Shown one piece after another: positions 7,469 to 16,295 of a stretch of 64,000 nucleotides of DNA (its first letter is position 1; each line of letters opens with the position of its first letter). The stretch covers positions 48,236 to 112,235 of the forward strand of contig LNEE01000015.1 of assembly GCA_001464895.1 (NCBI GenBank). Reading direction: 5' to 3'. The translations under genes and the position numbers were made by a program. This DNA is from Betaproteobacteria bacterium Ga0077532 (GTDB lineage: Bacteria > Pseudomonadota > Gammaproteobacteria > Burkholderiales > Ga0077523). The notes under the pieces are model-generated. The model searched no databases and had not been told where the DNA came from. It saw nothing but the letters and a program-made list of their open reading frames with translations.

Positions 7469-8665
7469 TCAGAGTCCGAGGATCGCCTGCGAGATGATGT
7501 TCCGCTGGATCTCGTTCGAACCGCCGTAAATCGTGACCTTCCGCATGTTGAAGTACCTGGCGGCGAGTGGCCCTGCGTACTCGGGTCCCACCCTTTCGCC
7601 CAACCAGTGGTTGCTCCACTGCGCCGGCAGATAAGGCAGCGCATAGGGGCCGACGGCCTCCATCATCAGTTCCGACAGGGCCTGCTGGATCTCGGTGCCC
7701 TTGATCTTCAGGATCGACGCCTCCGGACCCGGCGCCTTGCCCGCGCTCTCGGCGGCCAGCACGCGCAGCACCGTGATCTCGAGGGCCATCAGGTCGATCT
7801 CGACGCGCGAGATCTTGTCGCGGAAGCGCACGTTGTCGATGAGCGGGCGTCCACCGTCTGACTCCTTCGCGGCGATGGCCTTGAGGAACGCCAGTTCACG
7901 CTTCGAGCGCGAGACGCCGGCGATGTTCGTCCGCTCGTGCGACAGGAGGAACTTGGCGTACGTCCAGCCGCGGCCTTCCTCGCCGACGAGGTTCTCCACC
8001 GGCACCTTGACGTCCTCGAACCAGACCTCGTTCACCTCGTGCGCGCCGTCCAGCGTGATGATCGGGCGCACGGTGATGCCCGGGCTGTGCATGTCGATCA
8101 GCAGGAACGAGATCCCCTCCTGCTTCTTGCCGGTGGTGGAGGTGCGCACCAGACAGAAGATCATGTCCGCGTGCTGCGCCAGCGTGGTCCAGGTCTTCTG
8201 GCCGTTCACGACGTAGTGGTCGCCTTCACGCACGGCGCGGGTCTGCAGCGATGCGAGGTCGGAACCGGAACCGGGCTCGGAGTACCCCTGGCACCACCAG
8301 TCCTCCGACGACAGGATGCGCGGGAGGTACCGCGCCTTCTGTTCCGGCGATCCGAACGTGTAGATGACCGGGCCGACCATGTGGAGCCCGAACGAGATGA
8401 GCGGCGGGGCGCCGGCGGCGGCGCATTCCTCTTCGAGGATGTGTCGGCGCACGGCGTCCCATCCGCAGCCGCCGAACTCGACGGGCCAGTGCGGCGCGAT
8501 CCAGCCCTTCTCGAAGAGGATCCGCTGCCAGGTCAGGTAGTCGGCCTTGTCGAGATGCTTGTGTTCGATGACTTTCCGGGAAACTTCGTGCGGCAGGCTC
8601 GCGCGTACGAAGGCGCGGACCTCGTCGCGGAACGCGAGCTGCTCGGGGGTGTAGTTCAGATCCAT
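7469..8665 (-). CDS. Acyl-CoA dehydrogenase (PimC-like large-subunit type)
   Basis: A 398-residue acyl-CoA dehydrogenase with CQGYSEPGSGSDLASLQTRA (FAD/substrate loop), VNGQKTWTTLAQHADM, and the C-terminal YGGSNEIQRNIISQAILGL that closes the active site. The first residues (DLNYTPEQLAFRDEVRAFV) are those of the large-subunit class found with pimeloyl-CoA dehydrogenase and many aromatic or terpenoid CoA pathways. It precedes the second dehydrogenase by 79 bases and follows the glutathione-transferase-like gene by 11 bases, so the three are very likely one transcript. It would introduce the alpha-beta double bond and pass electrons to electron-transfer flavoprotein. Confidence 0.92.
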   Translation of the reverse strand: MDLNYTPEQLAFRDEVRAFVRASLPHEVSRKVIEHKHLDKADYLTWQRILFEKGWIAPHWPVEFGGCGWDAVRRHILEEECAAAGAPPLISFGLHMVGPVIYTFGSPEQKARYLPRILSSEDWWCQGYSEPGSGSDLASLQTRAVREGDHYVVNGQKTWTTLAQHADMIFCLVRTSTTGKKQEGISFLLIDMHSPGITVRPIITLDGAHEVNEVWFEDVKVPVENLVGEEGRGWTYAKFLLSHERTNIAGVSRSKRELAFLKAIAAKESDGGRPLIDNVRFRDKISRVEIDLMALEITVLRVLAAESAGKAPGPEASILKIKGTEIQQALSELMMEAVGPYALPYLPAQWSNHWLGERVGPEYAGPLAARYFNMRKVTIYGGSNEIQRNIISQAILGL

Positions 8666-8676
8666 GATGCGTAGCC

Positions 8677-9624
8677 TCAGACGTGCGCCAGCCGGAATCC
8701 GGAGCGCGGGAAATGCACGTTGACCTCGCCCACCACGGGGTCCGTGCGACGGATGACGATACGCTGGGCGCTCATTGCGACCAGACGGCCGGCCACGGCA
8801 TCCTTGCCGTAGTCGTCGGCGGCGACGGTCACTGCGACACCCGGCGAGAGGCCGTCGGGCGACTCGGGATGCGCCAGGGTGACGTCGGCGGGTGCGGCGT
8901 CCTTCGCGATCGCGAGGGCGGCCTTCGGGTCGAGGTCGGTGGGTGTGCCGTGACCGAGCGCCGCCATACGGTCCATCCAGGCGACGACCTGAGGCATGTC
9001 ATCCATCGGACGCAGATCCGCAGCACGATTCCGGAGCATCCAGAGCGGTGCGTAGAAACAGAAATCGACGTACGTGGGTGCGGCGCCGTCGAGGAACAGG
9101 CGGCCATCGTCCAGCGCGTGCTCGATCCAGAAGAGATGGCTGCGGACCTGGCTGCGCAGGTACGGCTGGTCGGCCTTGAATCGATCGAGATCGATCATCC
9201 CGTCGGAGAAGCGGTACCGGTCTTCCTTCAGGTCGGCCGGGATGCTGTCGGCGGCCGTCCCGAAGACGACGCCGACGATCTCGAGGAACAACCGGCTGTC
9301 GGCCCAGGCACCCATGATGGCGAGGCGCCCGCCATGACCACCGGGGAAGAGCGCGGGGCCGGGGAAGCGCCGCTCGAGTTCGCGGGCAATGCACGCGCTG
9401 TCGCAGAAGATGTCGGCGCCGAACTGCATCACGGGCGTCTTGCGATAGCCCCCGGTCAGCGGCATCAGATCGGGCTTCGGCAACACCCGGGGAATCGTCA
9501 CAGACTGCCACGCCACCCCCTTGAACCCCAACATGAGCCGGACCTTCTCGGCGAAGGGCGAATTCGGGTAGTGGTGCAGGATCGGACTGGCACGTCGTGC
9601 GTCGGACACCGGGGCTTCGGACAT
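8677..9624 (-). CDS. Glutathione S-transferase family protein with C-terminal extension
   Basis: A 315-residue protein. The thioredoxin-fold domain starts at about residue 14 (ILHHYPNSPFAEKVRLMLGFKG, with Ser/Asn in the glutathione position). TPVMQFGADIFCDSACIARELE, the conserved glutathione-binding strand and helix, is followed by an all-helical domain to about 235. The last 70 residues (SPGVAVTVAADDYGKDAVAGRLVAMS and on) lie beyond a normal transferase and look like a small beta domain. I chose the ATG at 9624 (MSEAPVSDAR); the upstream frame is proline/arginine-rich and unlike protein. It is the first gene of the catabolic run, so the run's promoter should lie in 9625-9888. Confidence 0.84.
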   Translation of the reverse strand: MSEAPVSDARRASPILHHYPNSPFAEKVRLMLGFKGVAWQSVTIPRVLPKPDLMPLTGGYRKTPVMQFGADIFCDSACIARELERRFPGPALFPGGHGGRLAIMGAWADSRLFLEIVGVVFGTAADSIPADLKEDRYRFSDGMIDLDRFKADQPYLRSQVRSHLFWIEHALDDGRLFLDGAAPTYVDFCFYAPLWMLRNRAADLRPMDDMPQVVAWMDRMAALGHGTPTDLDPKAALAIAKDAAPADVTLAHPESPDGLSPGVAVTVAADDYGKDAVAGRLVAMSAQRIVIRRTDPVVGEVNVHFPRSGFRLAHV

Positions 9625-9888
9625 CTGGGCTCTCCTCTGGACTGCTTGGCAACGATCGGATTCCGGCACTACGCCGGAGACCGCTGGAGGGATGTCTGGC
9701 GCGCGGGAGGACACGACGGCGGGGGCCATCACTCTAAGGGAAAGGGGCCCGCCGCTCAATCGAGGACACCCCGTCCGGGGCCTCCCCATTCGCGGTGCGA
9801 GGGCTATACTCGCGAGGTGCCCAGCCCGGCCGCCGACGCAGTCTGCGCAGCCCCGGGCGTTCCATCATCCCCTGCCGGAGCCCTGCCG

Positions 9889-11232
9889 ATGAACATTCGC
9901 GACCTGATCCCGACCTCACTGCAGGATCTCAACATGGATCCGCTGTGGCTGCCCTTCACCTCGAATCGGCAGTTCAAGGAACAGCCCCGTCTCCTGGTGT
10001 CGGCGAAAGACATGCACTACACGGCGCTCGATGGCCGCCAGATCCTCGACGGCATCGCCGGTCTCTGGGCGGTGAATGCGGGCCACTGCCGGGCGCCGAT
10101 CGTCGATGCCATCAAACGCCAGGCCGAGAACGTCGACTATGTGACCGGCTTCCAGATGCATCATCCCGCCGCTTTCGTTGCTGCCGAGCGCCTCGTGCGC
10201 ATCACCCCGAAGGGCATGGGCCACGCCTTCTTCGTGAACTCGGGATCCGAGGCCGTCGACACGGCGCTGAAGATGGCGCTCGCCTACCACCGCGCCCGCG
10301 GCGAAGGCACCCGCACCCGGTTCATCGGGCGCGAGCGCGGCTACCACGGCGTGGGCTTCGGCGGCATCTCGGTCGGCGGGATGGTCGCGAACCGCCGGAC
10401 CTTCTCTGGTGCGCTCCTGCCCTCGGTGGATCACCTTCCCCACACGCATCTCCCCCAGGCCAATGCGTACTCCCGCGGGCAACCGGAGCACGGCGCGAAC
10501 CTCGCCGATGCGCTGGAGCAACTGGTCGCGCTGCACGACGCCTCGAACATCGCGGCGGTGATCGTCGAACCGGTGGCCGGCTCGACGGGCGTGCTGGTCC
10601 CGCCGAAGGGCTACCTCGACCGCCTGCGAGAGATCTGCACGAAGCACGGCATCCTGCTGATCTTCGACGAAGTCATCACGGGCTTCGGCCGCACCGGCAA
10701 GGCCTTCGCCTCGCAGACCTTCAACGTGACGCCCGACATGATCGTGTGCGCGAAGGCCCTGACCAACGCCGCCGTCCCGATGGGTGCGGTCGTGGTGAAG
10801 AACGAGATCTACGATACGTTCATGACCGGCCCGGCGAACGCCATCGAGTTCTATCACGGCTACACGTACTCCGGTCACCCACTGGCCGCAGCGGCCGCGA
10901 TCGCGACGCTGGACCTCTTCGAATCCGAGGCCCTGTTCGAGCGCGCGGCATCGCTGGCGCCCTACTGGGAGAACGCGGTCCACTCGCTGAAGGGTCTGCC
11001 GCACGTGGTCGACATCCGCAACATTGGTCTCGTGGCGGGTATCGAGCTGGAACCGATTCCCGGCAAGCCGACGGCGCGCGCCTTCGAGGCGTTCCTCCGT
11101 GCATACGAGAAGGGCGTGCTGATCCGTACCACCGGCGACACGATCGCGCTGTCGCCGCCGCTCATCATCGAGAAGGCACAGATCGATCGGATCTTCGAGA
11201 CGATCTCCGACATCCTGAAGACGCTGCCCTGA
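9889..11232 (+). CDS. Omega-aminotransferase (beta-alanine:pyruvate type), class III
   Basis: A 447-residue PLP enzyme. FVNSGSEAVDTALKMALAYH binds the PLP phosphate, IFDEVITGFGRTGKAFA contains the Asp that pairs with the PLP ring nitrogen (Asp260), and CAKALTNAAVPMG holds the Schiff-base lysine Lys289. The start WLPFTSNRQFKEQPRLLVSAKD is characteristic of the omega-amino acid:pyruvate transaminases. It transfers an amino group from beta-alanine or another omega-amine to pyruvate. The ATG at 9889 is chosen because upstream sequence in the same frame is non-protein-like and overlaps the divergent gene. It is followed by an M81 peptidase gene after 97 bases that include a hairpin at 11267-11290. 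Confidence 0.9.
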   Translation: MNIRDLIPTSLQDLNMDPLWLPFTSNRQFKEQPRLLVSAKDMHYTALDGRQILDGIAGLWAVNAGHCRAPIVDAIKRQAENVDYVTGFQMHHPAAFVAAERLVRITPKGMGHAFFVNSGSEAVDTALKMALAYHRARGEGTRTRFIGRERGYHGVGFGGISVGGMVANRRTFSGALLPSVDHLPHTHLPQANAYSRGQPEHGANLADALEQLVALHDASNIAAVIVEPVAGSTGVLVPPKGYLDRLREICTKHGILLIFDEVITGFGRTGKAFASQTFNVTPDMIVCAKALTNAAVPMGAVVVKNEIYDTFMTGPANAIEFYHGYTYSGHPLAAAAAIATLDLFESEALFERAASLAPYWENAVHSLKGLPHVVDIRNIGLVAGIELEPIPGKPTARAFEAFLRAYEKGVLIRTTGDTIALSPPLIIEKAQIDRIFETISDILKTLP

Positions 11233-11266
11233 CAGTCCGGAGATTCTTCCCACAGTTGTTATCCAA

Positions 11267-11290
11267 GCGCGGGGCCTCGATGCCCCGCGC
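11267..11290 (+). terminator. GC-rich hairpin between aminotransferase and M81 genes
   Basis: Arms GCGCGGGGC (11267-11275) and GCCCCGCGC (11282-11290) enclose a six-base loop. Only GCCGTTTC follows, so there is no real U-tract. It may attenuate transcription into the M81 gene or stabilise the aminotransferase mRNA end. Confidence 0.35.
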
Positions 11291-11329
11291 GCCGTTTCAG
11301 GCCGCCACCATCGCTCCAGGAAGCACCGC

Positions 11330-12826
11330 ATGAAACTCGTCATCGCCCAGCTGCAGCACGAAACCAACACGTTCTCGCCGGTCCCCACGCCCTGGGAGTC
11401 GTTCGGTGGTTCGGATGGCCCCTACCTGGGCCGCGCGGCCTTTGATGCCATGCACGGCACGCGCCTGCCCATGGCCGCCTTCATCCATCTAGCAGAAGCC
11501 GCCGGGGCAGAGATCGTCACGCCGTACGCCGCGTGGGCGAACCCGAGCGGCCCCGTGGACGGCGCTGCCTTCGACCGCTTCTGCGACCTGCTCTGTGAGG
11601 CAGTGGCGAAGGGATGCGACGGCGTATGCCTCGATCTCCACGGCGCGATGGTCGTGGCCGATCGCACGGACGACGGCGAGGGGACGCTGCTCGAACGCCT
11701 GCGTCAGGTCGCGCCGCACGTGCCGGTGGCGGTGTCACTGGACCTGCACGCGAATGTGACCGAGCACATGGTCAACCTCGCCACGATCGTGACCGGTTAC
11801 AAGACCTATCCGCACGTGGACCAGTACGAATCCGGACATCTTGCGGGCACGCTGCTGCTGCGGACGCTGCGCGGGGAGATCAAGCCGGTGATGGCCTGGG
11901 GCAATCGGCCGTTGCTGTCGCAGACCCTCAAGCAGAACACCAACGAGGGGCCGAACCAGGCATTCGTGGAAGCCGCGCGCGAAGGTGAGCGGAACGGTCT
12001 CCTGGCTGCGACGGCCTTCAGTGGCTTCCAGCAGGCGGACATCCGCGACGCGGGCATCAGCGTCGTCACGGTGGCCGACGGCGACGCCGCCAAGGCGCGC
12101 ACCGAGTGCGAGCGCATCCTCGACGTCGCGTGGGCGCGGAAGGAAGAATTCATCTACCGCGGTGAACCCTTGGAGACCGCGCTGCTTCGCGCGAAGAAGA
12201 CCGCAGACGCGGTCGGCGGACCGGTGCTCCTGCTCGATCATGCTGACAACTGCGCGTCGGGCGCGAACCAGGACACCATGTTCGTGCTCCGCGAAGCGCT
12301 GCGACTCGGTCTGAAAGGCATCGCCGTGGGTCCCGTGCGCGATCCCGAAGCGGTGGCTGCGATGATCGCCGCCGGCGTGGGTGCCAGCATCACGCTGGAC
12401 GTGGGCGGCAAGATGGACATGCCCGCGATCGGACGGAAAGGCGAACCGCTCCGACTGACCGGCGTCGTCCGCGCGATCACCGATGGCGAGTACACCGTGA
12501 CGGGCCCGCAGTTCACCGGGATGCGCTGCCACATGGGACGCACCGCCGTGCTCGACACCGGCGACGCCGAGATCGTGATCATCGAACGCAACCAGGAACC
12601 GTGGGACCGTGGCGTTTTCACGAGCGTCGGCATCGATCCGACGACGAAGCGATTCCTCCTGCTGAAGTCGCGCATGTACTTCCGGCCGGTCTTCCTGCCC
12701 ATCGCGAAGGATCACGTGTTCTGCGACGCCCCCGGCGTGGGCACATCCGACTGGACGGCGTTCGAGTACCGCAAACTGCGCCGCCCGATCTATCCGCTCG
12801 ACGAGTTCGCGGCGGGCCACCGCTGA
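11330..12826 (+). CDS. M81 family metallopeptidase (MlrC-like)
   Basis: A 498-residue protein. The N-terminal M81 domain (residues about 1-290) starts KLVIAQLQHETNTFSPVPT, the hallmark with a metal-binding His/Glu, and contains LDLHGAMV and LDLHANVT. The MlrC C-terminal domain follows with LLDHADNCASGANQDT (Asp-x-x-Asn metal/active-site loop) and ends by EYRKLRRPIYPLDEF. MlrC cleaves linearised microcystin fragments in sphingomonads; homologues in other proteobacteria usually have unknown peptide or amide substrates. The ATG at 11330 follows a GGAAG-like ribosome site. The neighbouring omega-aminotransferase hints at catabolism of an amide or small peptide, which is inference. Confidence 0.86.
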   Translation: MKLVIAQLQHETNTFSPVPTPWESFGGSDGPYLGRAAFDAMHGTRLPMAAFIHLAEAAGAEIVTPYAAWANPSGPVDGAAFDRFCDLLCEAVAKGCDGVCLDLHGAMVVADRTDDGEGTLLERLRQVAPHVPVAVSLDLHANVTEHMVNLATIVTGYKTYPHVDQYESGHLAGTLLLRTLRGEIKPVMAWGNRPLLSQTLKQNTNEGPNQAFVEAAREGERNGLLAATAFSGFQQADIRDAGISVVTVADGDAAKARTECERILDVAWARKEEFIYRGEPLETALLRAKKTADAVGGPVLLLDHADNCASGANQDTMFVLREALRLGLKGIAVGPVRDPEAVAAMIAAGVGASITLDVGGKMDMPAIGRKGEPLRLTGVVRAITDGEYTVTGPQFTGMRCHMGRTAVLDTGDAEIVIIERNQEPWDRGVFTSVGIDPTTKRFLLLKSRMYFRPVFLPIAKDHVFCDAPGVGTSDWTAFEYRKLRRPIYPLDEFAAGHR

Positions 12827-12866
12827 GTCAGCGGACGTTCGACCACGATCCTCCCAACGGTGCCCC

Positions 12867-13493
12867 ATGACGAGTCCCCGGCCCGGCACCATCGCATCCG
12901 TGGAGCAACTGCGCGCCCTCGTCGGCGAACCGCTCCCCGTCGTCGAGCGCAAGTTCCACACTCGCCTGAACGCCGCCGCCCGGGATTTCATCGGCAAGGC
13001 TCCGCTGGCCTTCCTGGCCACGGCCGATGCCGAGGGTCGGCCCTGCGTCTCGCCGAAGGGTGACCATCCCGCCGTCGCAATCGTCGAGAGCGATACCGTC
13101 CTGCTGCTACCGGAGCGCAAGGGCAACCGTCTCGTGTACTCGCTGCAGAACATCCTCGCCAACCCGGCGGTCGAGCTGATCTTCGTGGCGCCACGCACGG
13201 GCGAAACGCTACGCATCCAGGGACGTGCCACGCTCGTCGACGATCCGGAACTCTGCGCTCACCTACACAGCAAGGGACGGCCAGCGCTGCTGGTCACGCG
13301 GATCGAAGTGACGAAGTGCTACTTCCACTGCGCGAAGTCACTGCTGAGATCCGGCGTGTGGGAGCCAGCGTCGTGGGGCGACGAGATTCGCGTGTCGTTC
13401 GGCGACGAGATCGCCGAGGAAGGCGGACTGGATCCGTCCGAGGTACAGGATTTCGATGCCGGGGTGAGCGAGCGCTACCGGCAAGACGTCTGA
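12867..13493 (+). CDS. Pyridoxamine 5'-phosphate oxidase-family flavin-binding protein
   Basis: A 208-residue split-barrel protein. AFLATADAEGRPCVSPKGDHP is the FMN-phosphate-binding strand region, LLLPERKGNRLVYSLQNILANPAVELIF completes the barrel, and a C-terminal segment KCYFHCAKSLLRSGVWEP is typical of the stand-alone PNPOx-like (MSMEG_1061-type) group. These proteins bind FMN, F420 or heme and reduce diverse substrates; few have known roles. It begins 40 bases after the M81 gene and may share its transcript. The gene before the minus-strand terminator at 13537-13562 ends here. Confidence 0.84.
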   Translation: MTSPRPGTIASVEQLRALVGEPLPVVERKFHTRLNAAARDFIGKAPLAFLATADAEGRPCVSPKGDHPAVAIVESDTVLLLPERKGNRLVYSLQNILANPAVELIFVAPRTGETLRIQGRATLVDDPELCAHLHSKGRPALLVTRIEVTKCYFHCAKSLLRSGVWEPASWGDEIRVSFGDEIAEEGGLDPSEVQDFDAGVSERYRQDV

Positions 13494-13527
13494 TCGCATG
13501 CCTGCGCAGCGCCTCCGCGAGGCTCCG

Positions 13528-13562
13528 GAAAAGAAAATGCCGCGGCATCTCTGCCGCGGCAT
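13528..13562 (-). terminator. Rho-independent terminator of the alanine-rich lipoprotein gene
   Basis: An 11-bp perfect stem (13537-13547 with 13552-13562, arms of ATGCCGCGGCA type) has a four-base loop. On the minus strand it is followed by a T-rich tail (TTTTCTTTTCC). It lies about 20 bases after the stop codon at 13582. Confidence 0.8.
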
Positions 13563-13581
13563 GCGCGCGTGAGCGGACCTA

Positions 13582-14364
13582 TTACTTGACTGCAGCTTCG
13601 GCGGTGCGGGACTTCACCAAGCCGTTCGCGGCAAGCTCCGACTTCATGCCGTAGGTCACGGACTTGGCTTCATAGGCGGCCGAGCGGGCCTCGAGGGCGG
13701 TCGACATGGCAGACGCAACCTCGCCCTTCACACCTGAGGCCGCGGCAGCGGACTCGAGAGAGAACACCTCTGCGTTCTTGGCCGACGTCACGGCGGAATC
13801 GCTGTTGCGCTTCGTGCTCTCGGCGAGCTGCTGCATTTCCTTGAAGTGCGTTTGCGCATTGAGAGCGGACGCTTCGGCCATGCTGGCCGAGTGCAGCGCG
13901 ATCTCGGAGCGCTCGAAGGAGGCGTTGGAACGCTGCATGGCTTCCGCGGCCGCCGAGCGGGCATCTTCGCTGGCCTTCGCAGCGACGTTCGAAGCCGCGG
14001 AGGCCTCTTCGGTTCGCACGCGGGCTTCGGCGAGATCATCCGCAGCCTTCTTCGCCGCTTCGCTGGCATTGGCGGCGCTGGTTGCCGATTCATCCGTAGC
14101 CTTGCGGGCCGTCACGAGCGCTTCTTCGGATGCCTTCTTCGCAGCGGTGCTCGCCGCCGACGCCGCCGACGCCGTGGACGCCGCGTTCGCAGCGATGGAC
14201 CGCGCCTGCTCGGACGTGCTGGTTGCCGAGGAGGCAGCCAGCTTGATGTCGGCCAGTTCCTGCTTCACCTGCTTCAGATCGACATGGCTGGCGCATCCGG
14301 TGGCCATGGCGAGGGCAATCACGGAGAGGAACGGCTTGCCGAAACGCTGGACGGTCTTTTTCAT
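13582..14364 (-). CDS. Alanine-rich coiled-coil lipoprotein
   Basis: A 260-residue protein with a lipoprotein signal (LAMATGC, Cys24). The rest is almost entirely Ala, Ser, Glu, Lys and Thr, with repeating AASTASAASAAS, KAADDLAEARV and SNVAAKASEDARSAAAEA segments. That composition and the absence of Pro and nearly of Gly predict one long alanine-zipper coiled coil, as in Braun lipoprotein but about four times longer. It could span periplasm to peptidoglycan or form a surface fibre, which is inference. The start at 14364 is fixed by AGGAG eight bases upstream; the in-frame ATG at 14385 has none. A strong terminator follows. Confidence 0.75.
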   Translation of the reverse strand: MKKTVQRFGKPFLSVIALAMATGCASHVDLKQVKQELADIKLAASSATSTSEQARSIAANAASTASAASAASTAAKKASEEALVTARKATDESATSAANASEAAKKAADDLAEARVRTEEASAASNVAAKASEDARSAAAEAMQRSNASFERSEIALHSASMAEASALNAQTHFKEMQQLAESTKRNSDSAVTSAKNAEVFSLESAAAASGVKGEVASAMSTALEARSAAYEAKSVTYGMKSELAANGLVKSRTAEAAVK

Positions 14365-14673
14365 CTCATCAACTCCTGGGTTCACGATGGGTGGAATCCA
14401 TCTGATTGTTGTTGGCCGAGAGCGGGCGGGCCCGCTGCGCCTTCGTGGTCACACCATGCGTTTTGCAGCCGCAACGTGCCATCCTGGTTTCAGCACGGCG
14501 TGGTGCAACAGCCCCATCATCGGAACCGCCGTGGCCGACTTTAGGACTTTCAACCAGCACAGTGAGTCCTGCCGGACGTCATGGGCACGACAGAGGAACA
14601 TCGGACGCAACAAATGCGGACGGCCGCCCGAAGGCGGCCGTCCGATGGCTTGTCCTGCCCGGCAGGGACGGGG
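14365..14673. other. Intergenic region with DegP terminator and lipoprotein promoter
   Basis: About 309 bases without a supported gene. The left part must carry the promoter of the leftward lipoprotein gene. The right part holds the hairpin at 14617-14644 that ends the DegP-type gene. Frames here are shadows without ribosome sites. Confidence 0.6.
14608..14644 (-). terminator. Terminator after the DegP-type gene
   Basis: A perfect 12-bp stem (CGGACGGCCGCC arms at 14617-14628 and 14633-14644) has, on the minus strand, a stable TTCG tetraloop. It is followed there by CATTTGTTG. It lies about 30 bases after the stop at 14674. Confidence 0.65.
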
Positions 14674-16140
14674 TCAACCCAACGGCACCGGCACGTAGAA
14701 GCGCATGGCGTTGCGCTGCACGAGCAGTGCCACGCGATCGCGCGACTTCCCGACGGCGCTGTTCAGCGTGTCGATCGAGTCGATCGGCTCGCTGTTCAGC
14801 GCGATGATGACGTCGCCGGGGCGGATGCCGGCCTTGGCGGCTGCACCGTCCGCGCGCTCCACGAGGACGCCGTGCGGAGCCTGCAGGCGATCGCGTTCGT
14901 GGGGAGAAATCGGCCGGACGGTCAAGCCGAGTTGCGACGGCTTCGACGGCGCCTCGACCGCGGCGACCTTCTCGACCGGCGTCTCGCCCAATTTCACCAA
15001 CGTCTCGCGGCTCTTGCCGTCGCGCCAGATCTCCAGCTTCACATCGGCACCGGGGCGCCCCTCACCGATCATGCGCGGGAGGTCGATGGACTGCTCGACC
15101 TTGCGGCCGTTGACGCCGAGGATGACATCGCCCACCTTGAGACCTGCGCCATCGGCCGGCCCGCCCTTCTCGATGCCCGACACCAGCGCACCCCGCGCAC
15201 GGTCCAGCCCGAAAGTCGCCGCGAGTTCCTTGTCGACCTGCTGGATGGTGACGCCGATGCGGCCGCGCTGCACCTTGCCGAACTGGAGCAGGTCGTCCTT
15301 CACCTTCATTGCGACATCGATCGGGATCGCGAAGGAGAGCCCCATGTATCCGCCGGTGCGGCTGTAGATCTGGGAGTTCACACCGACGACTTCACCGGCA
15401 AGATTGAAGAGCGGCCCGCCGGAGTTGCCCGGATTCACGGCTACGTCGGTCTGGATGAACGGCACGTAGGAATCACTCGGAAGGCTGCGGGACTTCGCCG
15501 AGACGATACCGGCCGTCACGGTGTTCTCGAATCCGAACGGCGATCCGATGGCCGCCACCCAGTTGCCGACACGCACGCTGTCGGGTGACCCAATGCGAAC
15601 GGTGGGCAACCCCGTCGCGTCGATCTTGAGCAAGGCGACATCCGTCCGGGAGTCGATGCCGATGACCTTCGCGGGGAAGTCCCGGCGATCGGTGAGACGC
15701 ACGACGACCTGATCGGAGTCCTTCACCACGTGCGCGTTGGTGAGCACATAGCCGTCCGCGCTCACGATGAATCCAGACCCCACGCCAGAGGGCGTCGGCA
15801 TATCGTTCTCCGGGCCTGGCTGACCGGGCTGCGGTATGAAACGGCGGAACAGTTCGGGGACGGGCGGCTCGCTGGAAGGGCCGCCTTGGAGACCTCCCGC
15901 GCGTACTGTCCGGGTCACACTGATGTTGACGACCGCGGGGCCCTGGCTGTCCACGAGTGCAGTGAAGTCGGGCAACGCAGCGAGCGGTGTGGAAGGTGAT
16001 TTTGCGGGTTCGGCCCCGGCCTTCTCGCCGGCAACGGCGTGCGATTCGGCGACGATCATCTGATGGGCGCCGAACTGGGCGGCGAACAGGCCGGCTGCGA
16101 ATGCAACGGCCACGGCGGAAGCAAGAATGGACTTCTTCAT
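14674..16140 (-). CDS. DegP/MucD-type periplasmic serine protease (Do family)
   Basis: A 488-residue protein with an N-terminal signal or anchor (MKKSILASAVAVAFAAGLFAA). The trypsin-like domain has His137 (TNAHVV), Asp167 (RTDVALL) and Ser240 (PGNSGGPL), and two PDZ domains follow (about 285-375 and 395-485; GLKVGDVILGVNGRKV and GIRPGDVIIALNSEPI). This is the standard HtrA architecture for degrading or refolding damaged envelope proteins. It is read leftward toward the alanine-rich lipoprotein, with its own terminator between, so the two are separate units. A second HtrA protease is encoded at 35108-36472. Confidence 0.94.
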   Translation of the reverse strand: MKKSILASAVAVAFAAGLFAAQFGAHQMIVAESHAVAGEKAGAEPAKSPSTPLAALPDFTALVDSQGPAVVNISVTRTVRAGGLQGGPSSEPPVPELFRRFIPQPGQPGPENDMPTPSGVGSGFIVSADGYVLTNAHVVKDSDQVVVRLTDRRDFPAKVIGIDSRTDVALLKIDATGLPTVRIGSPDSVRVGNWVAAIGSPFGFENTVTAGIVSAKSRSLPSDSYVPFIQTDVAVNPGNSGGPLFNLAGEVVGVNSQIYSRTGGYMGLSFAIPIDVAMKVKDDLLQFGKVQRGRIGVTIQQVDKELAATFGLDRARGALVSGIEKGGPADGAGLKVGDVILGVNGRKVEQSIDLPRMIGEGRPGADVKLEIWRDGKSRETLVKLGETPVEKVAAVEAPSKPSQLGLTVRPISPHERDRLQAPHGVLVERADGAAAKAGIRPGDVIIALNSEPIDSIDTLNSAVGKSRDRVALLVQRNAMRFYVPVPLG

Positions 16141-16295
16141 CGATCACCCCTGGTCACAGCAAGAAAGACCGCGGTTAGAACAACGGACTTTCGCGGTGGT
16201 TCCACGGCCCGCCCGTGACTCGCATCGACGCCCGCGCAGCCGCCGCCGTGCCTGCGACTCCCTGACCACCCGACCGCTCTGTTACCCTCGTGGAC

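Noticed and set aside
13537..13562. Self-complementary ATGCCGCGGCAT units as a possible CRISPR or REP repeat
   Set aside because: Only two arms, forming a single hairpin with a T-tail; it is a terminator.
13706..14698. A 330-codon + strand frame opposite the alanine-rich lipoprotein gene
   Set aside because: Alanine codons (GCN) read backward give Arg/Ala/Cys-rich sequence; it is a shadow of the repetitive gene.
16155..16289. Gap between the DegP-type and PhnM-like genes as a possible small gene
   Set aside because: Only divergent promoter space; the frames crossing it are Arg-rich and lack ribosome sites.
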